A stretch of DNA of 63,055 bases from Phycisphaerae bacterium (GCA_014859965.1 JACZKQ010000162.1:1-63055), one strand, 5' to 3'; shown: positions 1-8,399, counted from the first letter of the stretch. The notes: generated from the letters alone by a model not told the origin. A program made the numbers and translations.

Positions 1-510
1 AGGCAGGGGAGGGAGTAAAGCGGACAATAAAAGCCTGCTAATGGCCAGGGGCGTCCTAAACCTGCCCTCTTTGGGGTTCCGATAATTAGAGCGGCGGCAG
101 TCGTAATTTGGGGGGTTGGAAGGCCGCTGGAGGGCGGTTTACAAAATGTTCGGCTCGCCTGCAAAGATTTTTCAAAATATTTCGCGCTTTTTCCCTTGCA
201 TTCAGGGGGCATGTTGGGGTATGATATGCTATCGGCCCAAGAGCGTTTCAGTATTGTAAGGGCTGTTCTTTTGGGATGTAGAGGAATGGGCTTTTGAGCC
301 CTCTGGGGCTCATAAGGAGGTGTGGATCGAAGAGATCGATGGGGAAACAGACGATGCGCCGCCGGCGCAAAGAATGGGAGGATTTGTTCCATATCTCATG
401 TGCAGGCCAGGCATAAATTTCCTTGTTGATTAAATTTTTGACGTCTTCCCGGGGTGCGTTGCCCTGCGGAATTGTAAGAGTAAGAGGATTAAGGAAAAGG
501 ATGGTGTAGT
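1..510. other. Leader region before the secreted-protein array; no supported gene
   Basis: No credible coding region is visible here. A purine-rich stretch at 491-500 (aaggaaaagg) is the likely ribosome-binding site of the gene at 511. A tiny reading frame at 339-416, starting well after an AAGGAGG at 314-320, could encode about 25 basic residues but has no other support. No riboswitch or tRNA fold was recognised. Confidence 0.5.
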
Positions 511-1311
511 ATGAAGCGTTTGATGTGTTTGCTGGTAGCGCTTTTGGTAGCGCCGGCCATGGCCACGGTGACGATCAGCGTCGTGGACAATGGCAACCTC
601 ACAGCGGACATCGTTGTTGTCGCCGATGGCGATGACGCCGATGCCAACGGCTCGCTCATTGCGGGCATCGCCCTCGACGTCAGCGTCGATAAGGGCGTCA
701 TTTCGGATGTCTTTAATTACAAGACAACCGGCGAGAGCGTCGTGGCCGACAAGGGTTACGGCATTTTCCTGGGCACGATCACCTTCACGGGCGGAACCCC
801 GGAAGAGATCGCCAACACCGGCACCCCGGTTGCCCCGGCCAGTGCTCCTGACATGCCCGGCCAGATCGGCTCCAGCGCGATCGTTCTTGAGCTTGGCGCC
901 CTGTACGACCAGGCCACTCCCGAAGCGGCCCCGGATGGCACGACCGTGCTGTGCACGATCGCCGTCAGCGAAGGCTGCAACGTGACCCTCGGCGCCAATG
1001 CCACACGCGGCGGCGTAGTCCGAATCGGCGGCGGAGCAGTTGCCCCGGTGATCAACAACCCGTTCGTCATTGCTCAGGGCGGCCCGCCGGAGTGGAACTA
1101 TCCGTGTTTTACAAGTGGTGACTCGAACGGTGACTGCCAGATTTCATTCGAGGATGTTCAGGCCGTAATCGCCGCTTGGCCGCCGAATGCGTATGCTGCC
1201 AACGCGGACTTCAATAAAGACGGCGGCATCTCATTTGAGGATGTTCAAGTGCTGATCATGCATTGGCCGCCGAATCCGGGTTGCGATGTGAGCTGCGTAG
1301 CGATTCCGTAA
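511..1311 (+). CDS. Secreted protein with C-terminal dockerin-type EF-hand pair
   Basis: Predicted extracellular protein of 266 residues with no recognised enzyme domain. A signal peptide spans residues 1-18, ending at AMA. A beta-rich body follows, and the C-terminus (about 202-258) carries two calcium-binding dockerin-like loops, DSNGDCQISFED and DFNKDGGISFED, each followed by a W-P-P-N segment. In Planctomycetota such dockerin pairs occur without cellulosomes and may mediate surface attachment; that role is inferred. The start follows AAGGAAAAGG at 491-500. It opens a tandem array and has a close paralogue at 2113-2928 sharing a nearly identical central block. The body could be a cohesin-like sandwich, but I cannot prove this by eye. 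Confidence 0.8.
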   Translation: MKRLMCLLVALLVAPAMATVTISVVDNGNLTADIVVVADGDDADANGSLIAGIALDVSVDKGVISDVFNYKTTGESVVADKGYGIFLGTITFTGGTPEEIANTGTPVAPASAPDMPGQIGSSAIVLELGALYDQATPEAAPDGTTVLCTIAVSEGCNVTLGANATRGGVVRIGGGAVAPVINNPFVIAQGGPPEWNYPCFTSGDSNGDCQISFEDVQAVIAAWPPNAYAANADFNKDGGISFEDVQVLIMHWPPNPGCDVSCVAIP

Positions 1312-1410
1312 GCCAGTACAGTACTAAATTCTTGACACACACACTTCACGTTAACGGTGGTTTGGAAATAGTTTTGTTCGAACAAAAGTTTTCTCTGAGA
1401 AAGGAGAACG

Positions 1411-1923
1411 ATGATGAAGAAGTTGTTGGTTATGATGTTGGTTTTAGGGATGGGCACGTTGGCGAACGCCGGCCTGATGCTCACGGTTAATGGCGAAGAC
1501 GTAGGCGATACGACCGACGTTACAGCTTTCGAGCTGGGCGTAAGCGCTGATGGTCAACTTACGGGTTTCACGCTGGAAGTCAGCACCGATGCAGGTACGA
1601 TTGACATTAGCGGAATGGGTCTCAACTCGGCCGGATGGATGTTCGCGCCTTACGTTCGCAGCAGTAGCGACGTGATGGTAGACATCACGGGCGGCGATTT
1701 CATGCCGAAGAATGGTCCGCTCGTTGTGATTAACGGCATCCAGTTTGATCTTGGTGCGAGCGGTCAGGCTCTGATCACACTGAAGGCGACTGGGACAGTC
1801 AACATGGGTTCGGGCGGCAACATTCCCCCCGGCACCGTGCTGGACACTCTGGTCGTTACCCCCGAGCCGATGAGCCTTATGCTCCTGGGTCTGGGCGGTC
1901 TGTTCCTGCGTCGCCGCAAGTAG
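1411..1923 (+). CDS. PEP-CTERM sorting domain protein, array member 1
   Basis: Secreted 170-residue protein. An N-terminal signal peptide (1-20, ending ANA) precedes a beta-rich domain, and the last 20 residues form a PEP-CTERM tail: PEP, a Leu/Gly-rich membrane segment, then RRRK. In characterised systems such tails are recognised by an exosortase that removes the tail and releases or attaches the protein; no exosortase lies in this window. AAAGGAG just upstream is a good ribosome-binding site. The body shares the N-G-E-D-V-G-D-T-T start and the GGDF...GPL core with the gene at 5133. A strong terminator follows, so it probably ends the transcript begun at 511. Confidence 0.88.
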   Translation: MMKKLLVMMLVLGMGTLANAGLMLTVNGEDVGDTTDVTAFELGVSADGQLTGFTLEVSTDAGTIDISGMGLNSAGWMFAPYVRSSSDVMVDITGGDFMPKNGPLVVINGIQFDLGASGQALITLKATGTVNMGSGGNIPPGTVLDTLVVTPEPMSLMLLGLGGLFLRRRK

Positions 1924-1951
1924 GCGAACGCCGGAAGAACGCAGTTCTTCT

Positions 1952-1985
1952 AAGAGGCAAGTCTTCGGGCTTGCCTCTTTTTTTG
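1952..1985 (+). terminator. Rho-independent terminator after the first PEP-CTERM gene
   Basis: AAGAGGCAAG at 1952-1961 pairs with CTTGCCTCTT at 1970-1979 around a small loop and runs directly into a T tract. The ten-pair stem plus T tract is a textbook intrinsic terminator, separating the first dockerin/PEP-CTERM unit from its duplicate. Confidence 0.9.
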
Positions 1986-2112
1986 TTTTTGCTTGTATGC
2001 GAAGCAACGGGGTCTTATAATGGGGGTTACTTTGTCCGGCAGCCGTTTGCGATAGATATCCGTGTGGTCAATTTTGGGGGTGCGCGGGAGACGCAGAGAG
2101 GGGAAGATCATC

Positions 2113-2928
2113 ATGAAGGTTATTTTCGGGTTTCTGGCAATCTGCTGGTTTGTTTCGCCGCTCATGGGGGCGGTGAGCTTGTACCTTGTGGACAACGGCG
2201 ATTTGACGATCGACCTCGTCATGGTCTGCGACGGCGACGACCTCGACGCCAACGGCAGCGCGCGAGTTGCCGGCCTCGCACTCGACTTCAGCGTCAGCGA
2301 GGGTGTGATCGTAGACGTGTTCAACTACAAGACAACCGGCGAGAGCGTCGTCGTCGACAGGGGTTATGGCATATTTCCCGGCACGATCACCTTCACAGGC
2401 GGAACCCCGGAAGAGATCGCCAGCACCGGCACCCCGGTTGCCCCGGCCAGTGCTCCTGACATGCCCGGCCAGATCGGTTCCAGTGCGATTGTTCTCGAGT
2501 TCTGCGCGCTGTACGACCAGGCGGTTCCGCAGGCGGCTCCCGATGCGACTACTGTACTCTGCACAATAGCAATCACCAAATACTGCGCGATGACCGTTGC
2601 CGCCAATGCCCAACGCGGAGGCGTTGTCATGACAGGCGGCGGCGCGCCAAGCAGCACGAACCTGCCTCTTATCATTCCCGGGCCGCCTGATCCGCCTGAA
2701 CCGGACTGCCGGAGCTTTCCGTGCTTTGAGAATGGCGACTCGAACGGCGACTGCCAAATCACTTTTTCCGATGTGTCAGCGGTTATCGCGGCGTGGCCGC
2801 CGAATCCTTACGCCCCTTGTGCCGACTTCAACAAAGACGGCGCGATCACATTCTCGGATGTTTCCGTGCTGATTGCGCACTGGCCGCCCAATCCGGGGTG
2901 CTCTGTGGCCTGCGAACCGATTCGGTAA
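2113..2928 (+). CDS. Secreted dockerin-type protein, paralogue of 511-1311
   Basis: Predicted extracellular protein of 271 residues. I chose ATG 2113 over the in-frame upstream codon at 2062 because GAGAGGGGAAGA precedes it and it begins a normal signal peptide (1-17, ending LMG). The C-terminus has two dockerin-like loops, DSNGDCQITFSD and DFNKDGAITFSD, each followed by WPPNP. The central region from the NYKTTGESVV motif to the GQIGSSAIVLE motif is almost identical to the gene at 511, while both ends diverge. It is followed, as at 511, by a PEP-CTERM gene, so the two-gene unit was duplicated. Function is unknown. Confidence 0.8.
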   Translation: MKVIFGFLAICWFVSPLMGAVSLYLVDNGDLTIDLVMVCDGDDLDANGSARVAGLALDFSVSEGVIVDVFNYKTTGESVVVDRGYGIFPGTITFTGGTPEEIASTGTPVAPASAPDMPGQIGSSAIVLEFCALYDQAVPQAAPDATTVLCTIAITKYCAMTVAANAQRGGVVMTGGGAPSSTNLPLIIPGPPDPPEPDCRSFPCFENGDSNGDCQITFSDVSAVIAAWPPNPYAPCADFNKDGAITFSDVSVLIAHWPPNPGCSVACEPIR

Positions 2929-2969
2929 GCCAGCACTAAATCTGTTTCGAACAAAGGTTTCTCTGAGAA

Positions 2970-3455
2970 ATGATGAAGAAGTTCTTGGCTGTAATGTGGG
3001 TTTTGGGCATTGGATCTTTGGCCAGTGCCGGCCTGATCCTCAACCCGAATGGTGTCGTGTCTAGCTGTGATCAGATTACCGTTGAATCCACTGGCGCGAT
3101 TACGGGCTTTGAGTTTTCGATCTCGGTGGTAGGCGGCACCATCAGTGGTACTCCGGCTTATCCGGAAACCTGGATGTTCGCTCCCTACGTCAAGAGCCGC
3201 AGTGACACGCACATTGAGGTTACCGGTGGCGACTTCTTCCCGAAACACGGTCCTCTGACCGTGCTTAAGGGCCTGACCTTCACGCGTACTGCCGTTGAGG
3301 CAATCGTAACGCTGATGGCCACCGGGTCGAACAGAGTCGATGGCATCATAGTTCCCGCCGGCACGATTATGGACACCATGTGGGTTGGGGTCCCCGAGCC
3401 GATGAGCCTTATGCTCCTGGGTCTGGGCGGTCTGATGGTCCGGCGGCGCAAGTAG
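2970..3455 (+). CDS. PEP-CTERM sorting domain protein, array member 2
   Basis: Secreted 161-residue protein with a signal peptide (1-19, ending ASA), a beta-rich body and a C-terminal PEPMSLMLLGLGG-type tail ending RRRK, typical of exosortase substrates. The body has the SRSDTHIEVTGGDFFP signature shared with the genes at 3503, 4068 and 4592, defining a second subgroup in the array. Its leader matches that of the gene at 1411 except that the nine bases carrying the Shine-Dalgarno (aggagaacg) are absent, so CTCTGAGAA abuts the start codon. Translation may be weak or need coupling to the upstream gene, whose stop is 41 bases away. Confidence 0.85.
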   Translation: MMKKFLAVMWVLGIGSLASAGLILNPNGVVSSCDQITVESTGAITGFEFSISVVGGTISGTPAYPETWMFAPYVKSRSDTHIEVTGGDFFPKHGPLTVLKGLTFTRTAVEAIVTLMATGSNRVDGIIVPAGTIMDTMWVGVPEPMSLMLLGLGGLMVRRRK

Positions 3456-3502
3456 TCGGCAGATGGTTGTCTAAACAAGCTTTTTTGCAGAAAGGGGAAA
3501 AG

Positions 3503-4000
3503 ATGAAGCAAGTTATGATTCTGGTGCTAATTCTGGGAGTGAGTTCGGCGGCAAGTGCGGGGCTGGTTTTCAATCCGAACGGCACATACGATGACGGCGG
3601 CATGCCGGTCGAGCTTTCTGTGGTGTCCACGGGTTCAATTACCGGTTGGCAGTTTTCGATTTCTGTCGAAGGCGGCACCATTGTTGACGAAACCTATCGA
3701 TGGTGCTTTCCGGTAGCATGGATAGTTGAGCCCTATGTTAAGAGTTACGATGACACGCACATCGAAGTGACAGGCGGCGATTTCTTTCCAAAGCCGGGAC
3801 CGCTCACGATACTTACGGGTGTGACGATCACGCGGACGGCCACACAGGCGATTGTTACCCTGATGGCCACCGGCTCGAACAATGTCGATGGCGGCGTAGT
3901 TCCCGCGGGCACGCTCATGGACACCCTGGTCATTACCCCCGAGCCGATGAGCCTTATGCTCCTGGGTCTCGGCGGCCTGTTCCTGCGTCGCCGCAAGTAG
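3503..4000 (+). CDS. PEP-CTERM sorting domain protein, array member 3
   Basis: Secreted 165-residue protein. ATG 3503 is preferred to the upstream in-frame codon at 3380 because AAAGGGGAAAAG precedes it, a signal peptide begins there (ending ASA) and the upstream extension overlaps the previous gene. The body contains the S-x-DDTHIEVTGGDFFPK and GPLTIL segments of the subgroup, and the C-terminus is PEPMSLMLLGLGG followed by RRRK. The leader motif TTGCAGAAAGGGGAAAAG recurs before the gene at 4592 and in close variants at 4068 and 5133, indicating duplication together with the translation signal. No catalytic motif is visible; a secreted structural or surface role is an inference. Confidence 0.87.
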   Translation: MKQVMILVLILGVSSAASAGLVFNPNGTYDDGGMPVELSVVSTGSITGWQFSISVEGGTIVDETYRWCFPVAWIVEPYVKSYDDTHIEVTGGDFFPKPGPLTILTGVTITRTATQAIVTLMATGSNNVDGGVVPAGTLMDTLVITPEPMSLMLLGLGGLFLRRRK

Positions 4001-4067
4001 TGGGCGCGCGACGGCAGGGTTCGAAGTGGTCCTTTTTAGAAGGTCTTACTTGCAGAAGGGAGAAGAG

Positions 4068-4547
4068 ATGAAGCGTGCTATGATGCTGGTGCTGGTTTTG
4101 GGTCTGGGGTCGGCGGCGAATGCGGGACTGGTGATCGAGCCCGTCAGGTGGGATATGCCGTCGGTGGATATCGCGATCGCGTCAACGGGCGCGATTACCA
4201 ATTTTCAGTTCAAGATCGAGGTGACAGAAGGGACGCTCTCGGGTGAGCCGGTATATCCGGAAACATGGATGTTTTACCCTTATGTGGAGAGCCGCAGTGA
4301 CACGCATATCGCGGTTATGGGCGGAGATTTCTTTGAGAAGGCGGGCCCGCTGGCCGTGCTGACCGGCCTGCGAATTACATTCTTTGGACCCGCTTCGTAT
4401 GCGGATCTGATTGCCACGGGGCGCAACTATGTTGACGGAATCGTCATTACTGCGGGCACCGTTATGGATACGCTCTATGCTCCCGAGCCGATGAGTGTGA
4501 TGCTGGTGGGTTTAGGCGGATTGTTCTTGCGGAGCCGCAGGTTGTGA
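4068..4547 (+). CDS. PEP-CTERM sorting domain protein, array member 4
   Basis: Secreted 159-residue protein. The start at 4068 follows GAAGGGAGAAGAG and opens a signal peptide ending ANA. The body keeps the subgroup core YPETWMF...SRSDTHI..MGGDFFEKAGPL. The tail is PEPMSVMLVGLGG followed by LRSRRL, so the terminal basic cluster differs from its neighbours but is still basic. It lies between members 3 and 5 in the same orientation with short spacers, and no terminator is evident between them, so the group may be one transcript. Function unknown. Confidence 0.85.
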   Translation: MKRAMMLVLVLGLGSAANAGLVIEPVRWDMPSVDIAIASTGAITNFQFKIEVTEGTLSGEPVYPETWMFYPYVESRSDTHIAVMGGDFFEKAGPLAVLTGLRITFFGPASYADLIATGRNYVDGIVITAGTVMDTLYAPEPMSVMLVGLGGLFLRSRRL

Positions 4548-4591
4548 GCGGATGAGTGATTGAATGGAACTTCTTGCAGAAAGGGGAAAAG

Positions 4592-5076
4592 ATGAAGCGC
4601 ATCATGGTATTGTTGTTGGTACTGGGCACAGGTTCGGCGAGTGCGGGTTTGATTCTGAATACGGATATTTACTTTACCGGCGGGATGCCGGCGGCGCTTT
4701 CCGTCGAGGCCACGGGCGAGATTACCGGCTTTGATTTCAAGATCGAGGTCGTGGGCGGCATCCTCAGCGGCGAGCCGGTGTACCCGGTAAACTGGATGTT
4801 TCCTCCGTACATGAAAAGCCGCAGCGACACGCATATCGAGGTGACGGGCGGCGACTTCTTTCCGAGGACAGGGCCTCTTACCGTCATTTCGGGGCTGACG
4901 ATCACATGGCATGATTCTTATTTTGAAAGAGGGTCTGCCTGATTGCCACCGGGTCGAACAATGTGGATGGCCAGGTTGTTCCCGCCGGCACCATCATGCA
5001 CTGCATGCGCGTGCCGGAACCGATGAGCGCCCTGCTCCTGGGTCTCGGCGGTCTGTTCCTGCGTCAGCGCAAGTAG
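4592..5076 (+). pseudogene. PEP-CTERM gene, array member 5, broken by a frameshift
   Basis: The first part (4592 to about 4930) encodes a signal peptide and the subgroup body with SRSDTHIEVTGGDFFPR. Reading then ends at TGA 4940-4942. The rest of the family sequence continues in another frame from about 4936: CLIATGSNNVDG, then VVPAGTIM and the tail PEPMSALLLGLGG ending RQRK at 5076. Because the second frame has a TGA at 4924-4926, the shift must lie within 4927-4936, most simply one G lost from the GGG at 4931-4933. It is either a real recent pseudogene or a sequencing error in a short homopolymer. The intact product would be about 161 residues. Confidence 0.8.
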
Positions 5077-5132
5077 GCGAAATGCGGGAAGCATACAGTT
5101 CGAACAAGGTTTTGTCTGAAAGGGAGAAAAGG

Positions 5133-5630
5133 ATGAGGAAGTTAATGGTTTTGATGCTGGTTGCGGGCGTGGGCGGATTGGCTCATGCGGGGTTTTTTCT
5201 GACGGTGAATGGGGAGGACGTTGGGGATACGACCAGTCTGAGGACGTTCGAGCTTGGTGTAGACTATGACGGTTCGCTTAAGGGATTTGACCTCGCGATT
5301 ACGGTGGACGGCGGGCGCATTGACATCAGCGGCATCACGTTTCCGGTACCGTGGATGCTTACTCCCCACATTAAGAACAGCAGCGACACGCACGTTGAGT
5401 TTACGGGCGGCGATTTCTTCTCGCAAACCGGTCCGCTGACGGTGGTCAGAGGGATTGTATTTAATCTCGGCAGTGACGCTGAAGCTCTGATTACGGTGTC
5501 AGGGTCAGTGACACTGCCCCCGGGTGTGGTTGGAATACCGACTATGCCAGATTTTCTGCATGTTGTTCCAGAGCCTGCGGGCCTGTTGCTGCTCTCGCTT
5601 GGCGGCCTGTTTCTGCGTCGTCGTAAATAG
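5133..5630 (+). CDS. PEP-CTERM sorting domain protein, array member 6
   Basis: Secreted 165-residue protein. ATG 5133 follows AAAGGGAGAAAAGG and opens a signal peptide ending AHA; the frame is open back to 4911, but that part overlaps member 5. The body starts like the gene at 1411 (NGEDVGDTT) and keeps SSDTHVEFTGGDFF and GPLTVV, so it belongs to the first subgroup. The C-terminal tail is PEPAGLLLLSLGG followed by FLRRRK. It closes the array and is followed by a probable terminator. Cell-surface or secreted; no enzymatic signature. Confidence 0.87.
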   Translation: MRKLMVLMLVAGVGGLAHAGFFLTVNGEDVGDTTSLRTFELGVDYDGSLKGFDLAITVDGGRIDISGITFPVPWMLTPHIKNSSDTHVEFTGGDFFSQTGPLTVVRGIVFNLGSDAEALITVSGSVTLPPGVVGIPTMPDFLHVVPEPAGLLLLSLGGLFLRRRK

Positions 5631-5678
5631 ACAGTCGTCGCTGCGGGTGCTTTTCTGTCGGGTATAGCGTCACGGCAA

Positions 5679-5706
5679 CTGCGTCACGGCCGCAGGGCAG
5701 TTTTTT
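5679..5706 (+). terminator. Probable terminator closing the PEP-CTERM array
   Basis: CTGCG (5679-5683) can pair with CGCAG (5691-5695) around a short loop, and a TTTTTT run lies at 5701-5706. The stem is short and five bases separate it from the T run, so confidence is moderate. Confidence 0.5.
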
Positions 5707-5784
5707 GTGGTTTTTTTCTTGCTGACGGGCTATACTTGGAACCATGTTTTATGAGGCAAAGTGGTTCTTAATTTGGAGATCGCG

Positions 5785-6366
5785 ATGGGGCGGTTGTGTA
5801 TTTTCGGTCTGTTATGTGCGATGTGGGTCGTTTCGGGCTGCCAGAAGGGCAACCAGGCGAGTCCCCAGCCGACGGGTGCGGTGGACGTGATCGTCGAAGG
5901 CGGAGGGGCGTTTCCGGCTTCATTGGCGGGGCGATGGAAAGGGCAGAAGAACTGGGAGATCGTGCTGGAACCGGATGGCACTGTTTCCTCTGCCCAGCAC
6001 GGAATTGGCGGAGTACTCGTCAGGCCGAAACATCTTTCGACGGTTACTGACCCTGAGCGGAGCACACACAACACGTACAAGGCGGGCAGGTGGCTTGTGC
6101 ATTATCTGCCTGACGCACGCGAGCTTCGAGTGGAAATAGTGCTGGACGAGGTGCATCTTGAATGGGGCGGTGTGGTGTTGGACGGCAAAGTCAAGGACGT
6201 GTTTGTCGGCAAGGTTTCGGAGGACGGATCGACCTGGCGGACGGAGTGGTTCAGCTTTGCGGAGTATACGACCCCTGAACATCAGGACACTGTGCTGGCG
6301 CCCACAGAAGATGAAATCTTCGCCGACGCGATAATTTTTGAGAAGGTTGCCGGCAGGCAGCAGTAG
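5785..6366 (+). CDS. Putative lipoprotein of unknown function
   Basis: A 193-residue protein with a lipoprotein signal peptide: hydrophobic FGLLCAMWVV then lipobox VSGC, with Cys18 as the predicted lipidation site. I chose ATG 5785, preceded by GGAG at 5775-5778, over GTG 5761. The mature part is soluble and beta-rich. The segment LAGRWKGQKNWEIVLEPDGT resembles small 'W-x-G-x-W' lipocalin-like folds, but I cannot assign a family. The gene ends one base before the convergent pseudopilin gene ends. Role unknown. Confidence 0.7.
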   Translation: MGRLCIFGLLCAMWVVSGCQKGNQASPQPTGAVDVIVEGGGAFPASLAGRWKGQKNWEIVLEPDGTVSSAQHGIGGVLVRPKHLSTVTDPERSTHNTYKAGRWLVHYLPDARELRVEIVLDEVHLEWGGVVLDGKVKDVFVGKVSEDGSTWRTEWFSFAEYTTPEHQDTVLAPTEDEIFADAIIFEKVAGRQQ

Positions 6367-6867
6367 TCAATAATCATAAAACAGAACACCTTCGCTGTCC
6401 GTTCCGGGCCAGTCCAGACGCGTTTCTCTGGTTGCGGCCTTGTAGTACCAGCCGAGCGTGCCGGCGGGCACGGCGGGAAAGCTGTCGTTTTTGCCCAACA
6501 TGGTTAGCCCCCATTCGCCGTTGAACGGGTTAATCGGCATGTCAGACAAATACGGTCCATATTCAAAGCCGGCCGTTCCGGGTGCGGCTGTCTGGCCGGC
6601 AGATGTGCTTACGCCGCACAACTGGTATGCAAATGTGAGTGCGTCGGGCGGCTGCAGCACGTCACCATCCGCATGCCCTGGCGGGACTTCGTTGTGTTGG
6701 GTCGCATAAAGCTCTATTGCGGTTCTAAGGATTCTGAGGTTGTCTTTCGCGGCGGCTTCTTTTGCTTTTTTTGAGTGGTCCTGGAGTGCGGGCAGTGCGA
6801 TGGCGGCCATGATTCCGAGGATGGAGATCACAATAAGCAGTTCAACGAGCGAGAAGGCTTTTTTCAT
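6367..6867 (-). CDS. Type II secretion/type IV pilus-like pseudopilin (GspG-like)
   Basis: A 166-residue protein with a prepilin N-terminus: short basic leader MKKA, then FSLVELLIVISILGIMAAIA, with the conserved Glu at position +5 of the mature protein. The following KAKEAAAKDNLRILRTAIELYATQH helix and the later F-NGEWGL and YY-A segments are typical of GspG-like pseudopilins, which assemble in the inner membrane for secretion or pilus function. The residue before the cleavage site is Ala instead of the usual Gly. No other pilus or secretion genes adjoin it, as is common for scattered pseudopilins in this phylum. No clear Shine-Dalgarno precedes the start. Confidence 0.85.
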   Translation of the reverse strand: MKKAFSLVELLIVISILGIMAAIALPALQDHSKKAKEAAAKDNLRILRTAIELYATQHNEVPPGHADGDVLQPPDALTFAYQLCGVSTSAGQTAAPGTAGFEYGPYLSDMPINPFNGEWGLTMLGKNDSFPAVPAGTLGWYYKAATRETRLDWPGTDSEGVLFYDY

Positions 6868-7036
6868 TCTGTAAATCCACAGACAATCCGCGCAGAGGCC
6901 GCAGGGTTGATATCGTCAAAGGATCCGGGGGACTTCGGCAGAAAAAGTTTTATCGGACGCTGTGGCGGGCGGTTTTCGTGAAAAAGAAAGAAAACTTGAG
7001 ATAGCCTCTGCATTCTGATACATTTTTGCGAGGTTT

Positions 7037-7075
7037 GGCGGCCGTCGGGCGCAACGCTGTGCCCGCCCGGCCGCC
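7037..7075. promoter_or_regulatory. GC-rich hairpin in the purD leader
   Basis: GGCGGCCG (7037-7044) pairs with CGGCCGCC (7068-7075), and inside it CGGGC (7046-7050) pairs with GCCCG (7061-7065), leaving loop gcaacgctgt. There is no T run, and it sits about 60 bases before the purD start. It could be a leader structure or a Rho-type boundary; no known riboswitch class was recognised. Confidence 0.4.
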
Positions 7076-7133
7076 AGGAATCACGGACGTTCTGCCAGGG
7101 GCGTCTTCATCGCAAAGAATGTGAGGGATCGAT

Positions 7134-8399
7134 ATGGACGTATTACTGGTTGGAAGCGGCGGGCGCGAGCATGCCATTGCGTGGCGTCTCTCGCAGTCGA
7201 AGGGATTGGGCAAGTTGTACATCGCCCCGGGGAATCCGGGCACGGCGACGTACGGCCAGAACATTGCCATCGCCGCCGACGACATTACCGGCCTGGTGAA
7301 CTTCGCCAAGTCGAACTACGTGGGGCTTGCGGTGATCGGGCCGGAGGATCCGCTTGCCGCGGGTATCGTGGACGCCTTTGAGGCTGTGGGGATCAAGGCG
7401 TTCGGGCCGAGCGCCGGGGCCGCCCAGTTGGAGGCGGACAAGGCGTTCGCCAAGCAAGTCATGCGGGCCAACTCGATTCCGACAGCCGAGACGCGCAGCT
7501 TCGATACATATGCCGACGCCCGTGCCTATATCGCCAGCCGCGACGAGCCGGTGGTGGTCAAGGCGGCGGGACTGGCCAAGGGCAAGGGCGTCTTCGTGTG
7601 CGAAGAGCCGTCGGACGCTATCCTTGCCGCCGAGAAGATCATGGTCGACCGCATCTTTGGCGATGCAGGCCGCGTGGTCGTCGTTGAGGACAAACTGCTC
7701 GGCCAGGAGGCATCGATCATGGCCTTGGTGGACGGCCGCAGCATCTACGTTCTGGAGGCGTCGCAGGACCACAAGCCCATCGGCGAAGGCGATACGGGAC
7801 CTAACACCGGCGGTATGGGGGCTTACAGCCCGGCGCCCATCGTGACAGACAAGCTGATGGACCAGATCGTGCGCGAGGTGCTGGTGCCGACGGTCGACGG
7901 GATGAATCGCAACGGCACGCCTTATCGCGGCGTGCTCTATGCGGGGCTCATGATGACGCAGGGCGGCCCGCGGGTGCTGGAGTTTAACGTGCGGTTCGGC
8001 GATCCGGAAACGCAGCCGATCCTGATGCGATTGCAGAGCGACCTGCTGGAGGTGATGCTGGCGGTCTGCAACGGCACGCTCGACCGGACCGTGCTCAAGT
8101 GGGATCCGCGGCCGGCGGTATGCGTGGTGATGGCCGCGGGCGGGTACCCGGGCAGCTACGCCAAAGGCAAGGCGATATCCGGATTGAATACGGCGGCGGC
8201 GATGCGGGATGTCATGGTGTTCCAGGCCGGAACGGCCAAGGCGGGCGAGGATATCGTCACCGCCGGCGGACGGGTCTTGGGCGTTACGGCGCTGGGCGAG
8301 ACCATCGCCGCGGCCAAGGCACAGGCCTACCAGGCCGTCGATGCGATCTCCTTTGAAGGGGCGTATTGTCGGCGCGACATCGCGGATAAGGCGATCTGA
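7134..8399 (+). CDS. purD: Phosphoribosylamine--glycine ligase
   Basis: Cytoplasmic ATP-grasp enzyme of de novo purine synthesis that joins 5-phosphoribosylamine and glycine to give GAR, using ATP. The 421-residue length is normal. The N-terminal signature GSGGREHAIAWRL lies at about residues 6-18, the ATP-grasp core includes VVKAAGLAKGKGV and EASIMALVDG, and the PurD motif RFGDPETQ lies near residue 285. GAGGG sits at a suitable distance before ATG 7134. It stands alone among purine genes here. The AsmA-like gene begins about 100 bases downstream on the same strand and might be co-transcribed. Strong family match with no missing key motif. Confidence 0.97.
   Translation: MDVLLVGSGGREHAIAWRLSQSKGLGKLYIAPGNPGTATYGQNIAIAADDITGLVNFAKSNYVGLAVIGPEDPLAAGIVDAFEAVGIKAFGPSAGAAQLEADKAFAKQVMRANSIPTAETRSFDTYADARAYIASRDEPVVVKAAGLAKGKGVFVCEEPSDAILAAEKIMVDRIFGDAGRVVVVEDKLLGQEASIMALVDGRSIYVLEASQDHKPIGEGDTGPNTGGMGAYSPAPIVTDKLMDQIVREVLVPTVDGMNRNGTPYRGVLYAGLMMTQGGPRVLEFNVRFGDPETQPILMRLQSDLLEVMLAVCNGTLDRTVLKWDPRPAVCVVMAAGGYPGSYAKGKAISGLNTAAAMRDVMVFQAGTAKAGEDIVTAGGRVLGVTALGETIAAAKAQAYQAVDAISFEGAYCRRDIADKAI

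Noticed and set aside
4911..4942. Programmed ribosomal frameshift at the break in PEP-CTERM member 5
   Set aside because: No X-XXY-YYZ slippery heptamer or downstream pseudoknot is visible; simple loss of a G fits better.
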